64,000 bases of DNA, taken from Terriglobia bacterium (lineage in GTDB: Bacteria > Acidobacteriota > Terriglobia > Terriglobales > Acidobacteriaceae). Position 1 is the stretch's first letter. Every line of letters begins with the position of its first letter. Below the pieces are notes generated by a model. The model saw only the letters and a program-made list of their open reading frames with translations. It searched no databases and was not told where the DNA came from. Position numbers and translations under genes: made by a program. Below are positions 52,910 to 62,187 of this stretch, piece after piece. Location of the stretch: contig JAIQGE010000009.1 of the NCBI GenBank assembly GCA_020072815.1, positions 62,001 through 126,000 on the forward strand. Reading direction: 5' to 3'.

Positions 52910-54595
52910 TCATTTTGAAGTAGCGATCGCAAAGAACTCCAACTGCTGCGGAGCAAAGACGCCGAGCGAGGTCACCTGGCGGTCGCCAACCAGGGCGCGG
53001 ACGGCGTCGCCGTTGCCTTGCTTGGTCACGACCACGTGAGGCTCCGCGGGTATGCCATCCTTGTCATAGTGCAGAGGGCGCTGGTTGCGATAAAAGTTCA
53101 GGCCGTATTCCACGTCGCGCTTGACTTCCAGGACCACCAGCGGCTCGCCGGCAACGCCCAACGATCGCAAGCGGGCGTCCACCGGACGCGCGGACAGCTT
53201 CTGGTCCAGCAGCGGCGAAACGGCAGGATGCAAGACGAAAGTCATCCCAAGGACCAGCGGCAAAAGAGTTGCGAAGTGCAGCACTTGGAGTCCCCGCCAG
53301 CGGACCAGCAGGAGCACGGTAACGGCGATCAGGCCGGCGGAGAACGCGACGATGTTCACCGTGGCCTGCGGAATATTTTGATTCAGCAGCCGCAGGGTGC
53401 ACAGGAATCCACAATGAGCAGGCGGACGGACAATCAATATCCACGGAGCCAGCAACGCCGCGGCCATGACAGCGCCGCAGACCAGCGAATGCAGCATCTG
53501 CATGATCCGGGGAATCTTCTGCAGGCGATGCAGGTACACCGCCGCGAGCAACGCGGCCGGAGGGATGGACGGCAAGATGTAACCCGGCAGCTTGGAGCGT
53601 GAAATACTGAAAAAGACAATCGGGATGAGGACCCACAGAAGCAGGAAGGAAGCCATGCGGTCTTCTTCCGGCTGGGGACCAACGTCTTCGCCGGCGGCGC
53701 GAAGCTTCTTGATCCAATCACGCACTCCGCTGACCACAGCGGGCAGAGCAAACACCGTCCAGGGCATCACGGCTAGCACAAACACCGGGATGTAATACCA
53801 GAACGGCTGCGAGTGACGGTACAAGTCACTGCCAAAGCGTTCCAGATTATGCTCGATGAAGAAAACGTGGAAGAACTGCGGGACCTTATTCTGCACCGCT
53901 ACATACCAGGGCAAGGCGATGGCAAGGAACAATGCAAAGCCCGGCCACCACAGGGTGCGAACGAAGATTTTTCCATCGCGGCGCAGCACGGCGTAGGCGC
54001 CGACGATCAGCACGGCAAACGCCGGCGCCACCGGTCCTTTGGCCAACGCGCCCAGCGCCAGCAGCGCATAGAACGCCGCCAGCCAGAGCTTTTTCTCGGT
54101 CTCATTCCAGGCCCACCAGGCCAGCATGGCCACGCAAAGCGGAGCTGAGATCGCCATGTCGGTGGACGCGCCGCGGGCAAAGGCCAGCACGCCCACCATG
54201 GAGGCGGCGATCAGTGCTGCGTCCAGTTCGGCGCCCGGGCGGAAACGGCGCATGAAGAAGAAGATCGCCAGCACCATCCCGGCGGCAAAAACCCCAGAAG
54301 GCAGTCGCGCCACCCAGTCCTGGACGCCATAAGTGCGGTAGGCGATCATCTCCATCCAGTAGAGCAGCACGGGCTTTTCCAGCCAGGGTGAGCCGTTCAG
54401 CGTGGGGACGATCCAGTCATGGCGGGCAAACATCTCGCGGCCAATCTGGGCGTAGCGCGGCTCGTCAGCGCCCAGCAGGCCGAACGCGCCCAGGTTGAAG
54501 AAGAACAGGAACGCGCAGATGCCGGCGACCACGATCAGCTGCAGCACCATCAGCTTGGCGCTGACGGGCAGAAGTCCGTCTTCTCTTATAGGCAT
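52910..54595 (-). CDS. ArnT-like membrane glycosyltransferase (GT83/PMT-like)
   Basis: A 561-residue protein from ATG 54595. A first span (LMVLQLIVVAGICAFLFFFNLG) is followed by the periplasmic catalytic loop GLLGADEPRYAQIGREMFARHDWIVPTLNGSPWLEKPVLLYWMEM, with Asp-Glu as in ArnT/PMT enzymes, and about ten further spans. A periplasmic C-terminal domain ends the protein. The family moves sugars from polyprenyl carriers to lipid A or proteins. Which acceptor is used is not visible. Confidence 0.88.
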   Translation of the reverse strand: MPIREDGLLPVSAKLMVLQLIVVAGICAFLFFFNLGAFGLLGADEPRYAQIGREMFARHDWIVPTLNGSPWLEKPVLLYWMEMIAYRTYGVQDWVARLPSGVFAAGMVLAIFFFMRRFRPGAELDAALIAASMVGVLAFARGASTDMAISAPLCVAMLAWWAWNETEKKLWLAAFYALLALGALAKGPVAPAFAVLIVGAYAVLRRDGKIFVRTLWWPGFALFLAIALPWYVAVQNKVPQFFHVFFIEHNLERFGSDLYRHSQPFWYYIPVFVLAVMPWTVFALPAVVSGVRDWIKKLRAAGEDVGPQPEEDRMASFLLLWVLIPIVFFSISRSKLPGYILPSIPPAALLAAVYLHRLQKIPRIMQMLHSLVCGAVMAAALLAPWILIVRPPAHCGFLCTLRLLNQNIPQATVNIVAFSAGLIAVTVLLLVRWRGLQVLHFATLLPLVLGMTFVLHPAVSPLLDQKLSARPVDARLRSLGVAGEPLVVLEVKRDVEYGLNFYRNQRPLHYDKDGIPAEPHVVVTKQGNGDAVRALVGDRQVTSLGVFAPQQLEFFAIATSK

Positions 54596-54683
54596 GGCCC
54601 ACCACAAAATAAGGTCAGATTTCTTGCCTTGAACGGCGATCAGCGAACAGTGATCAGCGCCCCGCGACGAACGATCAAAACGA

Positions 54684-55652
54684 TCAGCTCGGCTTTGTAT
54701 TGGTTGCGGGCATTCTACTCCGCAGCTCAGCCAGGACGCGAACCACGGCATCGGACAAGGGGCCTTCCGTGGAAAATCCGCTGGCGCATTCGTGACCGCC
54801 GCCGCCAAATTTTTCCGCCAGCTCAGCCACGTTGACCGCGCCTTTGCTGCGGATGCTGACGCGCACCCGGGTCTGCGCCACTTCGCGGAAGAACACCGCG
54901 ACTTCAATTCCGGCGATACCCAGGGCGTAATTCACCAGGCCTTCTGTGTCTTCGTCGAGCGCGCCGCAGTCGAGCATGTCCTGGCGGGTCACGGACATCC
55001 AGGTCACCGCGCCTTCCTGATGCAGGCCCCGCAGGGCCGCGCCGAGCAAGCGAATCTTGGAAATGGGACTGGCGAAGTAAACGCTCTGTGCGATGTGCGA
55101 GGGATCAGCGCCATGTTCCACCAGGCAGCGCGCCAGCTCAAAAGTGTGCGCGTTGGTGGCCGAGTAACTGAACGCGCCAGTGTCCGTGAGCACCGCCGTG
55201 TACAGGCAGGTGGCGATCTCCGGAGTCACGCAGACGCGGGCGGCCAGGGCCAACCGGAACACCATTTCGGCGACGGCGCAGGCGCGCGGGTCAATCCAGT
55301 TGATGTCGGCGAAGGCCTTGGAACTGGTGTGGTGATCTATGTTGATCTGAAAATACTTCTCCAGGCCATGGAGACGCGTGCGCTGGACGCTGTCACATTC
55401 CAGGATGATGGCGGCGTCAAAGTTCCCGGTGACCTCCGGCGAATGCGTGATGGTTTGCGAAAAAGGCAAAGGCTGATAGATGACGGGAACGCTGTCGCGG
55501 AGCACCACCTCCGCGGTCTTTCCCATCTTGCGCAGGACCTGGCCCATCGCCAGCGCCGAGCCGACGGCGTCGCCGTCAGGCCGGGCGTGCGAAGTCACCA
55601 GAAAATGACTGCCTTGCTCTATCCTTTGTAAGACCTGTTCGAACTGGTCCAT
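54684..55652 (-). CDS. nrnA: DHH-family oligoribonuclease/PAP phosphatase
   Basis: A 322-residue DHH/DHHA1 protein. It has SHARPDGDAVGSALAMG (DxDxxGS metal site), DAAIILECDS, the DHH motif NIDHHTSSKAF, LYTAVLTDTGAFSYS and the C-terminal DHHA1 end FGGGGHECASGFS. NrnA degrades short oligoribonucleotides and 3',5'-bisphosphates. It lies next to rbfA and DUF503 as in the Firmicute and acidobacterial infB-rbfA cluster, supporting the assignment. Confidence 0.93.
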   Translation of the reverse strand: MDQFEQVLQRIEQGSHFLVTSHARPDGDAVGSALAMGQVLRKMGKTAEVVLRDSVPVIYQPLPFSQTITHSPEVTGNFDAAIILECDSVQRTRLHGLEKYFQINIDHHTSSKAFADINWIDPRACAVAEMVFRLALAARVCVTPEIATCLYTAVLTDTGAFSYSATNAHTFELARCLVEHGADPSHIAQSVYFASPISKIRLLGAALRGLHQEGAVTWMSVTRQDMLDCGALDEDTEGLVNYALGIAGIEVAVFFREVAQTRVRVSIRSKGAVNVAELAEKFGGGGHECASGFSTEGPLSDAVVRVLAELRSRMPATNTKPS

Positions 55653-55775
55653 TGCTCCCTTGTGGTTCGCTCTAATGTTTTGCCTTCTTGATGTCGTGCT
55701 TTCTAATGTCTTGCGTTCTGAAGTCGTGCTTTGTGATGTGTGGTGCGCTCTGGCGCCGTGCTGTTTTGCGATCTG

Positions 55776-56141
55776 CTATTTCTTGCGCTTCTTGATTCTG
55801 CCCAGCAGTTCATCAATCCGGCCGCCGTAAACCTGCGAGCGGTCCAGCATGAAGACCAAATCCGGCACATGCCGCTTCCCCAGGCGTTCCATCAACTCGT
55901 GGCGGATATACCCCTTGGCCGCCGTGATGGCCTGGAGGGTCTCTTCGCTCTCCTGCTCGTCGCCTTCCACCTGGAGAAAAATACGCGCGCTTTTCCCGCC
56001 AGGCATCATAACCACTTCGCTCACGGTGCACAGGGCGATGCGCGGGTCGCCCAGGTCGCCTTCAATGATGACGCCAATCTCATCCTTGAGCGCCTCAACC
56101 ATCCGCCCGCGATGATATTGTCTAGCCCTTTGCTCCGGCAT
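55776..56141 (-). CDS. rbfA: Ribosome-binding factor A
   Basis: A 121-residue protein from ATG 56141. It begins QRARQYHRGRMVEALKDEIGVIIEGDLGDPRIALCTVSEVVMMPGGKSARIFLQVEGDEQ and continues with TLQAITAAKGYIRHELMERLGKRHVPDLVFMLD, the KH-like RbfA pattern. RbfA binds the 30S subunit and helps mature 16S rRNA. Upstream is the DUF503 gene and downstream nrnA. Confidence 0.95.
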   Translation of the reverse strand: MPEQRARQYHRGRMVEALKDEIGVIIEGDLGDPRIALCTVSEVVMMPGGKSARIFLQVEGDEQESEETLQAITAAKGYIRHELMERLGKRHVPDLVFMLDRSQVYGGRIDELLGRIKKRKK

Positions 56142-56546
56142 TTTTTGGCCTGCGAAAAACCTATGAGGATAGCAGGAAACATGCACGGAAGGAATAGGGT
56201 GTTCTGAGATCGGGTGATCCGGCGATCGCGCGTGATCGGGTGATCTGAGAGCTGGCCTAGCCCACGGGTGGCCCTATGGAGAGACTCCTGTGTGTGTGTT
56301 TTGGAAACGCTGTTCCGCTTTTGCTGCTCCCACAACCAAATTCCGCGTGTCCCTTGATTCGAAGTTTATGGTGAGAACTCCTTGCCGCAGCATGGTCAGG
56401 GACAGATTCTCGGGGTCCTTCGACTGCGCGACGCCATGCAGCGTCGCTCCGCTCAGGATGACAAATCTTGGAGTGGGTCGTGTCCCCGTGCGCCGGGTTC
56501 TCGACGTTCTGATCACGCGATCACCCGATCACCAGATCACGTGCGA
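56142..56546. repeat. Intergenic region with GATCACCCGATC-type repeats
   Basis: No gene is evident between rbfA and the DUF503 gene. At 56203-56255 and 56513-56560 are clusters of the palindromic words GATCGGGTGATC and GATCACCCGATC (exact reverse complements of each other) mixed with GATCGCGCGTGATC. The same words recur at 57057-57105 and 62340-62460. The remainder (about 56,390-56,490) resembles chromosome-wide dispersed text with no clear features. Confidence 0.6.
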
Positions 56547-56864
56547 TCACCCGATCTCCGTGCTCTCCCCGATTTCGACATAGTCCAGGAAAGAGTCCAC
56601 CACCTCCGCACCATTGTTGTTGGCCAGGCGGACGGCCATTTGCTCCACGTTGCGCATGAGGCCTTCCAGGTAATCGCGCGATCCGGAGATGCTGACCACA
56701 CCCAGAGTGGCGCGCTGCCACAGGTCGGTGACGTCTATCTCCGCGACCGAGACGTTGAACGCGTTGCGCAGACGGTCTTTCAAGCTGCGCACCACCTGGC
56801 GCTTGTCCTTGAGCGAGTGCGCGGCTTCAATGCGGATTTCCAGCGTGAGGTAGGCGATGGGCAT
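56547..56864 (-). CDS. DUF503 (YlxP-like) protein
   Basis: A 105-residue protein from ATG 56864. It matches DUF503: MPIAYLTLEIRIEAAHSLKDKRQVVRSLKDRLRNAFNVSVAEIDVTDLWQRATLGVVSISG. YlxP in Bacillus is encoded between infB and rbfA, and here it precedes rbfA by 400 bases. Its function is unclear; a link to ribosome or RNA metabolism is inferred from the context. Confidence 0.92.
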   Translation of the reverse strand: MPIAYLTLEIRIEAAHSLKDKRQVVRSLKDRLRNAFNVSVAEIDVTDLWQRATLGVVSISGSRDYLEGLMRNVEQMAVRLANNNGAEVVDSFLDYVEIGESTEIG

Positions 56865-57080
56865 GGAAAAGCAGCTAGCAAATAGCAATTAGCAACCAGC
56901 GAACAAAAATCTTACCGCGGATTCGCGCGGATGAACGCGGATTTCGAAGGCCAGCACTCAGCATTCAGCAGTCAGCATTCAGTCCGGGAACAACATAGCG
57001 TCACGGGCCAACGAATGACCGCCGAGGGACAACCTAGGCGATCTCCAGATATCTAGATCCGATCACCCGATCACGCGCGA

Positions 57081-57629
57081 TCACCCGATCACCCGATCTG
57101 CAACGCTTCGCTCCCTTACTTCTTCTGACGTCAGTCCGTAGATCGGTGGGGTGGGAATGCCGAGCAGACCAAGATATGTGTAAATCTGCGCGCGATGATG
57201 CACCTCATGCTCCACCATAGCGCGCAACCACTTCCATACAGTGATGGCCGTTCCGCCGGGGGTAACGCATCTCTGGTTGAGGTCGTCTGCGGTGAGGCGG
57301 CTGAAGATTTCCACTGACTCGCCGTGCAGGCGGTCAAAATAAGCCAGCACGTTCTGGGGCCCGTCGGCCAGTTCCCTGCCGTGGCCGGGATAGCGGCTGG
57401 GCTTGAGCTGTACGTTCTCCGCGTACATGAAGCGTTCAATCGCAGCCAGGTGGCGGATGATGTCGGCAAAGCTGAACTTGCCCGGACGAGGCGTCCAGTT
57501 AAACTGGGCGTCGTCCAGTGGGATGCAGGCGATGACTCGGTTCGTGCGCTGGCGTACTTTCTGCCAGTAGTCGTTGTCCCATAACGCTTTGTTCAAAGAG
57601 CCGGGCGATTCGCGGGTGTTGATCTCCAT
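57081..57629 (-). CDS. DinB-family metalloprotein
   Basis: A 182-residue four-helix protein. It has NRVIACIPLDDAQFNWTPRPGKFSFADIIRHLAAIERF with the first metal His, and MVEHEVHHRAQIYTYLGLLGI with the second and third, as in DinB/YfiT-type thiol-dependent S-transferases. The C-terminus reads TPPIYGLTSEEV, common in this subgroup. Its substrate is unknown; such proteins often use bacillithiol or similar thiols. Confidence 0.9.
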   Translation of the reverse strand: MEINTRESPGSLNKALWDNDYWQKVRQRTNRVIACIPLDDAQFNWTPRPGKFSFADIIRHLAAIERFMYAENVQLKPSRYPGHGRELADGPQNVLAYFDRLHGESVEIFSRLTADDLNQRCVTPGGTAITVWKWLRAMVEHEVHHRAQIYTYLGLLGIPTPPIYGLTSEEVRERSVADRVIG

Positions 57630-57654
57630 AAGTGCTCTCGCGATATTGGATTCA

Positions 57655-58074
57655 TCACAGATACTTCAGGCTCTTAAATTTCTCGTAACCGGCTTTGGTC
57701 AGCCGCGCCAGCTCACCGAACAACCGTTCGTCCACGGCGGTGAAGTTGAAGCAGGCTTTACCTTGCATGCGCTTCATGAGTTCAGGGGACACGCCGTTGA
57801 GCAGGTCGCGGCAGCCGTAAACCGGCATCAGGTGATAGCTCACATAGTTCTTGCCCGCACGCACGGCGGCAAAGAACATGGGACGGCCTTTATATCTGGG
57901 CTCGTGGGATTCAAGGCAATAGTACTTTGGGTTGGGAGTCTTTGCGGCCAACTTCCCTTCATAGGGCGTGAGCAGTTCGCGCAGAGCAGTGAAGACGGCG
58001 GCGTGGTCGGTGGATTTTGCGGGAGGTTTCTTCCCTGAGGGCTTCTTGGTGGCAGGCTTCGTCTTGGCGACCAT
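57655..58074 (-). CDS. DUF1801-like protein, first of a tandem pair
   Basis: A 139-residue protein with a Lys/Pro-rich N-terminal tail (KPATKKPSGKKPPAKS). Its body, VFTALRELLTPYEGKLAAKT ... GRPMFFAAVRAGKNYVSYHLMPVYGCRDLLNGVSPELMKRMQGKACFNFT, resembles YdhG/DUF1801-type folds. It is paralogous to the next gene, 15 bases upstream of it in transcription order. Cytoplasmic; function unknown. Confidence 0.7.
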   Translation of the reverse strand: MVAKTKPATKKPSGKKPPAKSTDHAAVFTALRELLTPYEGKLAAKTPNPKYYCLESHEPRYKGRPMFFAAVRAGKNYVSYHLMPVYGCRDLLNGVSPELMKRMQGKACFNFTAVDERLFGELARLTKAGYEKFKSLKYL

Positions 58075-58089
58075 GTGATAAGAGTAGGC

Positions 58090-58494
58090 CTACAGCAGTG
58101 ACTGGCTCCCAAATCGTTCAAATCCCGCAGCCGCCAGTCGGCCCAGCTCGTCGAAACACTCCTGCTCCATGACGGTGAAGTTGAAGCAGGATTGTCCCTG
58201 TAGATGTTTTTTCAGCGTGGGCGAAACGCTCAGCGCCAAATCAGGAAACATGTACAGCGGCGTGAGATAAAAGCTGACGTAATTCTTTTTGGTTTTGGCG
58301 GCGGCAAACAGCAGGCGGCGGCCGTTCATGCTGGCTGAGCGCGTTTCCAAATAGCAGTTGCCCGGTTTGTCGGTCTTGATGGCCAACTTGCCTTCATAGG
58401 TCTTCAGGATGCTGCGCAGCGCGGCGAAGATCGGCCCATAGTTGCCGGCGCCGTTGGAGGACGCGGGCTTGTCGAGTTTATTGTCGGTTGCCAC
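58090..58494 (-). CDS. DUF1801-like protein, second of a tandem pair
   Basis: A 134-residue paralogue of the protein at 57655, sharing FAALRSILKTYEGKLAIKT, KKNYVSFYLTPLY and LQGQSCFNFTVMEQECFDELGRLAAAGFERF. The two arose by local duplication and have diverged considerably. It is the first gene of the pair. Confidence 0.7.
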   Translation of the reverse strand: MATDNKLDKPASSNGAGNYGPIFAALRSILKTYEGKLAIKTDKPGNCYLETRSASMNGRRLLFAAAKTKKNYVSFYLTPLYMFPDLALSVSPTLKKHLQGQSCFNFTVMEQECFDELGRLAAAGFERFGSQSLL

Positions 58495-58607
58495 GCTGTT
58501 TTAAGTATAGTCCTTTTAACAGCACATTCCCGGGCAATCGTCTCGCTAAGGTTACCCACCCCTTCCGGGGTGGGCCAGGTTGTTACGCGCCTTGGGGCGC
58601 TTCGATC

Positions 58608-59954
58608 TCATTCATCTTCTCGAGCGTCGTTCGGCAGAGACATCATGTACTGGACAAGATCCGTCTTGTCCTGGCCGCTTAACCCCAAGTTGAAACAGCT
58701 GTCATAGTGGTTGACCACGTCCAGCAGCGTGGGAAAACGGCCGTCGTGGTAGAAGCCGCCTTGAGTGTGTGTCCACAGACCGTTGAGCGGCGTTGTGCGA
58801 TAGCGCCGGTCAGGGGCGCGATTGGCCTGGAAGTCGTCGGTGCAGACTTCGGCAGGCGTGTGCATGTTCCATCCAGGCTCGGTCATGACGGGTTCCACGT
58901 GGCAGGTGCTGCACGTGGCCTTGCCGTCGAACAAAGCCTTGCCGCGCTGGGCCGCTGCTGCGTCAAAGCTGCCGCGCGGAGGCGCCGGCGCCGGAATCGC
59001 CAACTGGTAGAAGTGCAAGGCCGGCAGCTTGGCGGTGATCAGATCAGTCGAGTTGCGGACGTTGTCAAATCCCGCCCTGGCCGCCACCGGAAACTGCGTA
59101 GCGTCTTTGAGGCGAGGATCATAGAACGTGCCTTTGCCGTGCATCTCCAAGTTGGCAACGAACGCGTTCCAGTGCGTGACCGATCCCCATCCGGTCGAGG
59201 TATGCAGGTTGACGCCGGCCAGACCAAACGCCGGCGGGATGAGCACCGAGCCGCTCTTGCCGTCGGGACGGAAGGCTTTGCCGTCCAGTGCGAGCGCGGC
59301 ATCGAAGCGTCCTGGCCCCCAACTGTTGAGAACTTTGCGGACAGTGTCCTGATCGGTGCCTAGCAGGTCAGCGAACGGCTGCACGCTGGGAGAAAGCGCG
59401 ACGATGGCGCCAACGTTCAAGTCGCGGTTGGCCCAGCCGTCCAAACGGTGGCCGATCCCCGGCGCGAACGCGTTGTCCACGGTGGAATGGCACAGCGCGC
59501 ACTGGATTCCAACCGATTTGAGCGAACCATCGGGATTGAAGAAGCCGGTCACGCCCAGCACGGCGTTAAGCTTGAGCAAAGCCAGAGTGGTGGCGGGATC
59601 ATTCAGGTCCACTTTGCCGGCTTTGATCAGAGCGACCAGCGCCGGAGGAAGCGCGTCCTGGTCCACTTTGAGTCCCACGGCCAGCGCGGTTGCCGGAGAA
59701 ACGCCGGGGCCCACGCCGCCAAATTTGGCGCCTTCAATGGCTTTGTGCAGGCCCAGCGCGCCGCCCCAGAAATCCTGGTCACCGAACGTGTCATAGCGAA
59801 ACACCTGGCGGCCTTGTTCCAGCAGCCGGTGGCTGTTCTGGCTGACGGTGGCATCAAACGGAGCGGGAGAGGGTTTGGATTTTTGCTGCGCGTACAACGG
59901 GGCAGCTAAGAGAGCGCTGACAGCAAACGCAAGAAAGATTTTAAGTTTGATCAC
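58608..59954 (-). CDS. Exported di-heme cytochrome c protein
   Basis: A 448-residue protein. GTG 59954 is chosen because AAGGGG lies upstream and a signal peptide starts there (IKLKIFLAFAVSALLAAPLYAQQ). It has two heme c sites, CALCH and CSTCH, and resembles MauG/cytochrome c peroxidase-like or RoxA-like proteins in overall layout (GFYHDGRFPTLLDVVNHYDSCFNLGLSGQDKTDLVQYMMSL near the C-terminus is typical). It likely works in the periplasm with peroxide or an organic donor. Confidence 0.87.
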   Translation of the reverse strand: MIKLKIFLAFAVSALLAAPLYAQQKSKPSPAPFDATVSQNSHRLLEQGRQVFRYDTFGDQDFWGGALGLHKAIEGAKFGGVGPGVSPATALAVGLKVDQDALPPALVALIKAGKVDLNDPATTLALLKLNAVLGVTGFFNPDGSLKSVGIQCALCHSTVDNAFAPGIGHRLDGWANRDLNVGAIVALSPSVQPFADLLGTDQDTVRKVLNSWGPGRFDAALALDGKAFRPDGKSGSVLIPPAFGLAGVNLHTSTGWGSVTHWNAFVANLEMHGKGTFYDPRLKDATQFPVAARAGFDNVRNSTDLITAKLPALHFYQLAIPAPAPPRGSFDAAAAQRGKALFDGKATCSTCHVEPVMTEPGWNMHTPAEVCTDDFQANRAPDRRYRTTPLNGLWTHTQGGFYHDGRFPTLLDVVNHYDSCFNLGLSGQDKTDLVQYMMSLPNDAREDE

Positions 59955-60245
59955 GGACTGCACCCCTTGAGTGAATTGGTAGTGTGGGGGACTCCGGAAA
60001 GCTCCCTTGCTACATGGAGTGTCGAGATCAAGTTTGGTTTCACCGGTCGCAGGCAAATATTTCGTAATACGATATATATGGGCCGGAAAGGTCCCGTCTT
60101 CGGCATTGATGCTTTCCTAGCTTCAGGAAACTCGTAAATGAGCGCTTCAACGAATGGCCCTTGTCCGGAACCTCAGGAAGACGCAGAACATGCCTGTCTT
60201 TAAAACAAAAAAGCGCTGAGACAAGCGTAACCAGGCTCCGATCGA

Positions 60246-60494
60246 TTACGACGCTTGCCGTCTGGTTCGCAGCAATCTAGTCAATTCGCGCCTGGGGACG
60301 CATTCCAACCGCGCCAGCAAGGCTTCATCAATGCCGAGATTGGCTTCGCGCAGGGCGCTGGCCGGGTCGCTGACAAACCAGATCGCATTGACTCTGCAGC
60401 GGGTGACCCACTCGTGCACTGCGTACTCGTACTTGGCAAGGTCCTTGAGCACGGCATTCTCTCGCTTTGATCTTCGATCAGAGTTGTGGGGCAT
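60246..60494 (-). CDS. Small helical protein with DPxxAxRxAxL motif
   Basis: An 82-residue protein from ATG 60494 (MPHNSDRRSKRENAV). The segment WFVSDPASALREANLGIDEALLARLE parallels FARDPIAAIRAAHLDLAEGTLRELEE of the small protein at 43853-44083. The C-terminus is Arg-rich. No partner enzyme is adjacent. The pair may be a lineage-specific small protein family. Confidence 0.55.
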   Translation of the reverse strand: MPHNSDRRSKRENAVLKDLAKYEYAVHEWVTRCRVNAIWFVSDPASALREANLGIDEALLARLECVPRRELTRLLRTRRQAS

Positions 60495-60945
60495 GGTCCC
60501 CCGCTCTTTCTTCCGTCTGTCAAAGATTAGGACACGCGCTCCGAGTCGCGCGGAACGAATTTTTGTGCCGCTGCACGCGACACCGCCAAAGAGTCTTGGA
60601 CGCGCCGAGCCCCGCCCGCTACAGAAGCGCGCAAATCGCGGAGCGAAGCAACAGCCGCCAGCGGTTTGTTGCGAAGCGACCAGAAAAACAAAAAGGCCGC
60701 CCGGCAACGGGACGGCCTTTTCTTTCAAGGGAGAATAGTTCAGACGGATCTTCAAAAAACCATCAGAACTTTCTGGCAAAAATCTTATTGGCCCTTGAAT
60801 GGCAGTGTCAAGGAATTTTTCGGGATTAAATGCCTTTGTTTTCAACATTTTATCTAATTCGTCAACAGGCTGCATCAAAGTGCCAAAAAATGTCATTTTG
60901 CGGTTACGCTAGCAGATATAGCAATTGTTTTCAGCGGCTTAGGGC
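60495..60945. other. Intergenic region with bidirectional terminator-like hairpin
   Basis: No convincing gene. A hairpin at 60690-60726 looks like an intrinsic terminator. AT-rich DNA at 60,760-60,940 (with long T/A runs) may contain promoters for flanking genes. A minus frame extends upstream of the small gene to 60896 but has no coding character. Confidence 0.5.
60690..60726. terminator. Intrinsic terminator-like hairpin
   Basis: Arms AAAAGGCCG and CGGCCTTTT around an inner CCCGG/CGGG-like loop, with TCTTTC after it and AAAACA before it. It may act in both directions. Confidence 0.7.
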
Positions 60946-62187
60946 TTACTTCAGATTCAGGCGGATGACCTCAACGTCTTCCGGACGGTCAAAAACCCTA
61001 TCGGGAAAGAACTTCTTGGCCACGATGCGGACTCCGCCAAAAGCCAGCCCGAAAATCACTGACACCAACAGAATGAACCCGATCAACACGAAGATGCCGA
61101 TGATGAGATTGCCGATGTTGTCGCGCGCATCGCGCTTGGTGGGTTGGTTCCAGGTTACGTCGGCGTCGTAGGCGACGCTCGCCATCAAGTCGCGCGCTTC
61201 GTTTTCGTCAACCCCGCCATTCACCGCGGCCAGCAGCGGACCTGAGCGCTTGAAGTAGAACGGTCCGCCGGGCAAGCCGGCCGTTTGCATGGCTTTCATG
61301 CGTTCGGCGGCAATCTGCGGCGTGGGATATTCAATCAGCGTGAAGTTGGCGACGCCGCCCAGGTGGTTCACATACTGCGCAAACTCCACCTCCGGGCCCA
61401 TCTGGAAGTTCACCAGGCTCGCCGGCAGCGGAACGCCCAGGCGTTCCAGGGCGATGGGGCCGACAATGTAATGCTCAGAGTTGGCAATGCTGTTCTTGGG
61501 CAAATGCCCGGGCAGCGTGGGCAGCGCGGAAAGATTGCCGTGAGGCCGGGGCAGCGCGTCCGCCAGGGCCCGCAGGTCAGCGGCGGACATCGCCGACACG
61601 TGCTCCAGGCGAGCGTCCACCAGAATGTTGCCGCGGTAGAACAGTATGCGCGAGGTGTTGGAGCCCGCGCGGTCGCCAATGGTCTCCGGCAGCATCTGCG
61701 GCTGCAGGAAGTAAGTAAACGCGCCGTAAGCCCCGCTGGCGTCCGCGAAGCGTGCCGCTTTGATCTGCATGTTGCGGCCGTTGCGCGAGTACGTGGCCAG
61801 CGCATAGTCGGCAAATCCGTACTCTTTGAGCACGGCGTAGTCGGTGGGATCGGCGGCAGCAGGGTCCGAACCGGTCTTGAGCGTGGGTTTCTCCAGTTCC
61901 CAGCCATTGAACACCGGCGGCAACAGGCCCGCGCTCGCGCCGGATTTTGGGCTGGAGCTGGGCTTGGCGCTAGCGCTAGTTTCGGGGTTGGCCTTGGTTT
62001 TCGGACTGGTGCTGGACTTTGAGTTCGTGCTGGATTTTGGGTTAGCGCTGGAGTTTGGGTTGGCGCCGGACGTTGAACTGGCCCCGGACTTTGGGTTGGA
62101 GCTGGGTTGCGCAGCCTGGCCCTGGCCCGCGATGACGAACATCGCCGCCGAACCCGCCAGCAGCACCGTGATCAGACGCTTCATCAT
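60946..62187 (-). CDS. DUF6599-like exported membrane protein
   Basis: A 413-residue protein from ATG 62187 (signal peptide MKRLITVLLAGSAAMFVIAGQGQAA). A low-complexity Ser/Asn/Pro/Lys tract at about 25-80 (SSNPKSGASS repeats) is followed by a globular domain (LPPVFNGWELEKPTLKTGSDPAAADPTDYAVLKEYGFADYA). One C-terminal span follows (IGNLIIGIFVLIGFILLVSVIFGLAFGGV). Pattern and topology fit the DUF6599 family typical of Acidobacteriota. Function unknown. Confidence 0.75.
   Translation of the reverse strand: MMKRLITVLLAGSAAMFVIAGQGQAAQPSSNPKSGASSTSGANPNSSANPKSSTNSKSSTSPKTKANPETSASAKPSSSPKSGASAGLLPPVFNGWELEKPTLKTGSDPAAADPTDYAVLKEYGFADYALATYSRNGRNMQIKAARFADASGAYGAFTYFLQPQMLPETIGDRAGSNTSRILFYRGNILVDARLEHVSAMSAADLRALADALPRPHGNLSALPTLPGHLPKNSIANSEHYIVGPIALERLGVPLPASLVNFQMGPEVEFAQYVNHLGGVANFTLIEYPTPQIAAERMKAMQTAGLPGGPFYFKRSGPLLAAVNGGVDENEARDLMASVAYDADVTWNQPTKRDARDNIGNLIIGIFVLIGFILLVSVIFGLAFGGVRIVAKKFFPDRVFDRPEDVEVIRLNLK

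Noticed and set aside
61950-62120. Repeated GGTTTTG-like words as a CRISPR or satellite
   Set aside because: They encode the Ser/Pro/Asn/Lys low-complexity linker of the DUF6599-like protein; spacing is not that of a CRISPR array, and no CRISPR array was seen in the window.
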